Below, piece after piece: positions 62,945 to 64,000 of a stretch of DNA of 64,000 nt; position 1 is the first letter of the stretch; every line of letters starts with the position of its first letter. The stretch is taken from positions 186,001 through 250,000 of the forward strand of contig CAWJRN010000012.1 in NCBI GenBank assembly GCA_963845265.1, read 5' to 3'. The notes below the pieces were generated by a model that saw nothing but the letters and a program-made list of their open reading frames with translations, searched no databases and was not told the origin of the DNA. Origin of the DNA: DYRB01 sp963845265. GTDB taxonomy: Bacteria > Pseudomonadota > Gammaproteobacteria > Chromatiales > Chromatiaceae. Made by a program: the position numbers and the translations under genes.

Positions 62945-64000
62945 GCGGCCTGGTGGACGCCGTCCAGACCCGATTTCCCGCGGCCTGCGCGTCGAGCCGC
63001 AGGCTGACCGAGGCGCACGAGCTGCCTTCCGTCAAGACCCTGTCGACGGCCCTGAGCAACGACCTGGACGCCCTCCCGGAGCCGCTGGTTCTGGCGCTGG
63101 ACGATTACCACCGGATCGACGGCGGCTCACCGGTCAACGAGCTGCTGCAGCAGCTGCTGGCGCTCCCCCCCATTCCGCTGCACCTGGTCATCGCCACCCG
63201 CCGCGATCCCCCCTTGCCCTTGGCCAAGCTGCGTGCCATGGGCCAGATCACCGATATCCGCATGTCGGATCTGCGCTTCGGACCATCCGAGACCCGCGCC
63301 CTGCTGGCCCAATCCGCCGGTTTTTCACCCGGCGATCAAGCCCTGGCCAACCTGGATCGGGAGCTGGAGGGCTGGGTCGTGGGTCTACGCCTGGTCTCGC
63401 TGGCCTTGCGCGAATCCGAAGACCCGGATGGCTTCCTGGTGGGTCTGCACGGCGGCGTCCAGCAAACCGAGGAGTATCTGGTCCAGGAGGTGATCGGCCG
63501 ACAGCCGCCACGGCTGCGCGACTGGCTGCTGAGGAGCGCCATCCTCGACCGCTTTTGCCCGTCCCTGTGCGACGCGGTGTGTGCCGGAGGGGACAACGGT
63601 GAGGCAGGCGAGGAGCGCGCGGGGGACAGAGCCGCGCGAGATGAAGGCGCGGCGGTCGGGGCCGACGGCGCCTTCGATGGCGCCCGCTTCACCGAAGCGC
63701 TGAAGGCCGGCAATCTCTTCACCATCGCGTTGGATGCGCAGGAGCGCTGGTTTCGTTTTCATCATCTGTTCCAGGAGTTGCTGCTGCGGGAGCTGAAACG
63801 ACGCCTGGGAGCCGGGGAGATCGCGGGGCTGCACAGGCGCGCCAGCGGGTGGTTCGAAGCGCAAGGCATGATCGACGAGGCCGTTCGGCATGCCCTTGGC
63901 GCCGGAGACGATGTGGCCGCGGCCGAGATCGTCGAGCGCCACTGGCGAGCCGAGCTGGACCAGGATCGCTGGTATATCGCCAAGCGCTGGCTGGATCGGC
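62695..64000 (+). CDS. second MalT-like STAND ATPase regulator (runs off the window)
   Basis: GTG 62695 begins VPALSAPLVLRTKLYPPTF; the frame is open further upstream. The same modules as in the 60194 gene follow: VSAPAGYGKSLLVGSWLESC, VLALDDYHRIDGG, WFRFHHLFQELLLRELKRRL and EAQGMIDEAVRHALGAGDDV. It is a paralogue of that gene. The C-terminus is outside the window, so the presence of an HTH cannot be judged. Such regulators hydrolyse ATP and bind an inducer to activate transcription. Confidence 0.8.
   Translation, partial: MPALSAPLVLRTKLYPPTFPADMVPRADLLERLEAGKTRPLALVSAPAGYGKSLLVGSWLESCGWASAWLSLDEGDGDLRQFLSGLVDAVQTRFPAACASSRRLTEAHELPSVKTLSTALSNDLDALPEPLVLALDDYHRIDGGSPVNELLQQLLALPPIPLHLVIATRRDPPLPLAKLRAMGQITDIRMSDLRFGPSETRALLAQSAGFSPGDQALANLDRELEGWVVGLRLVSLALRESEDPDGFLVGLHGGVQQTEEYLVQEVIGRQPPRLRDWLLRSAILDRFCPSLCDAVCAGGDNGEAGEERAGDRAARDEGAAVGADGAFDGARFTEALKAGNLFTIALDAQERWFRFHHLFQELLLRELKRRLGAGEIAGLHRRASGWFEAQGMIDEAVRHALGAGDDVAAAEIVERHWRAELDQDRWYIAKRWLDR

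Overview
The window is 64 kb of high-GC DNA from a gammaproteobacterium. My best inference is a Chromatiales/Chromatiaceae-type genome (purple sulfur bacteria and relatives). The reasons are the gene set and codon usage: parE, xseB-ispA-folE2, guaB, a Mg-type hemB, a NarX/NarL-like pair beside an Atm1-like exporter, and a sigma-54-driven urea transporter. There is no rRNA and only one tRNA (initiator tRNA-fMet), so placement below class level is not proven.

Layout. 1-6.6 kb is a graveyard of insertion sequences (IS110, IS630 and IS3-like remnants) around two AT-richer secreted orphans and a chain of broken host genes (AsmA/DUF748-like, S24 repressor, EamA). 6.7-10.1 kb has a DUF457 membrane protein, a secreted metallo-beta-lactamase-fold protein, SDR and cupin fragments and an intact double cupin. 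10.1-16.5 kb is accessory and mostly decayed: a 290-bp DnaA-box element, a small HMA-like protein, a nuclease remnant, DUF6508, a papain-like protease, an RRM protein and the wreck of a PLD/SNF2 helicase. It ends at tRNA-fMet. 16.6-29.8 kb is core: GMC oxidoreductase with its Tat-exported partner, parE, xseB-ispA, folE2, xseA and guaB. 30-37 kb has a thiamine-diphosphate enzyme, a four-carbon acid sugar kinase, a SYLF protein and a DUF2202 ferritin-like protein. 37.6-47.1 kb holds an exopolysaccharide tyrosine-kinase/export pair, a rhodanese, a NarX/NarL-type two-component pair, an Atm1-like exporter, an S24-fold protein and an orphan efflux adaptor. 48-54 kb is the complete urea transporter urtABCDE behind a textbook sigma-54 promoter. 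54-58.6 kb has a DUF433/DUF5615 toxin-antitoxin-like pair inserted between two copies of the hemB leader, then hemB, aroE, a frameshifted beta-hydroxyacid dehydrogenase and an orphan. 58.6-64 kb is again accessory: a second nuclease remnant, a second copy of the DnaA-box element and two MalT-like STAND ATPases separated by a response regulator.

How genes work together. The urt cluster is one nitrogen-scavenging operon. The two sugar enzymes at 31-35 kb look like a small carbon-acid/sugar-phosphate unit. The GMC enzyme and the subunit-3 protein form one exported dehydrogenase. The kinase and export protein form a minimal EPS export pair. The 60-64 kb cluster looks like signalling genes that have been rearranged by fusion and frameshift.

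Four otherwise conserved genes (guaB, the thiamine-diphosphate enzyme, the GMC oxidoreductase and a dehydrogenase) each carry a single-base frameshift. Two of these sit in an almost identical sequence context. Either the assembly has context-dependent indel errors or something more interesting is happening; the point needs raw reads.
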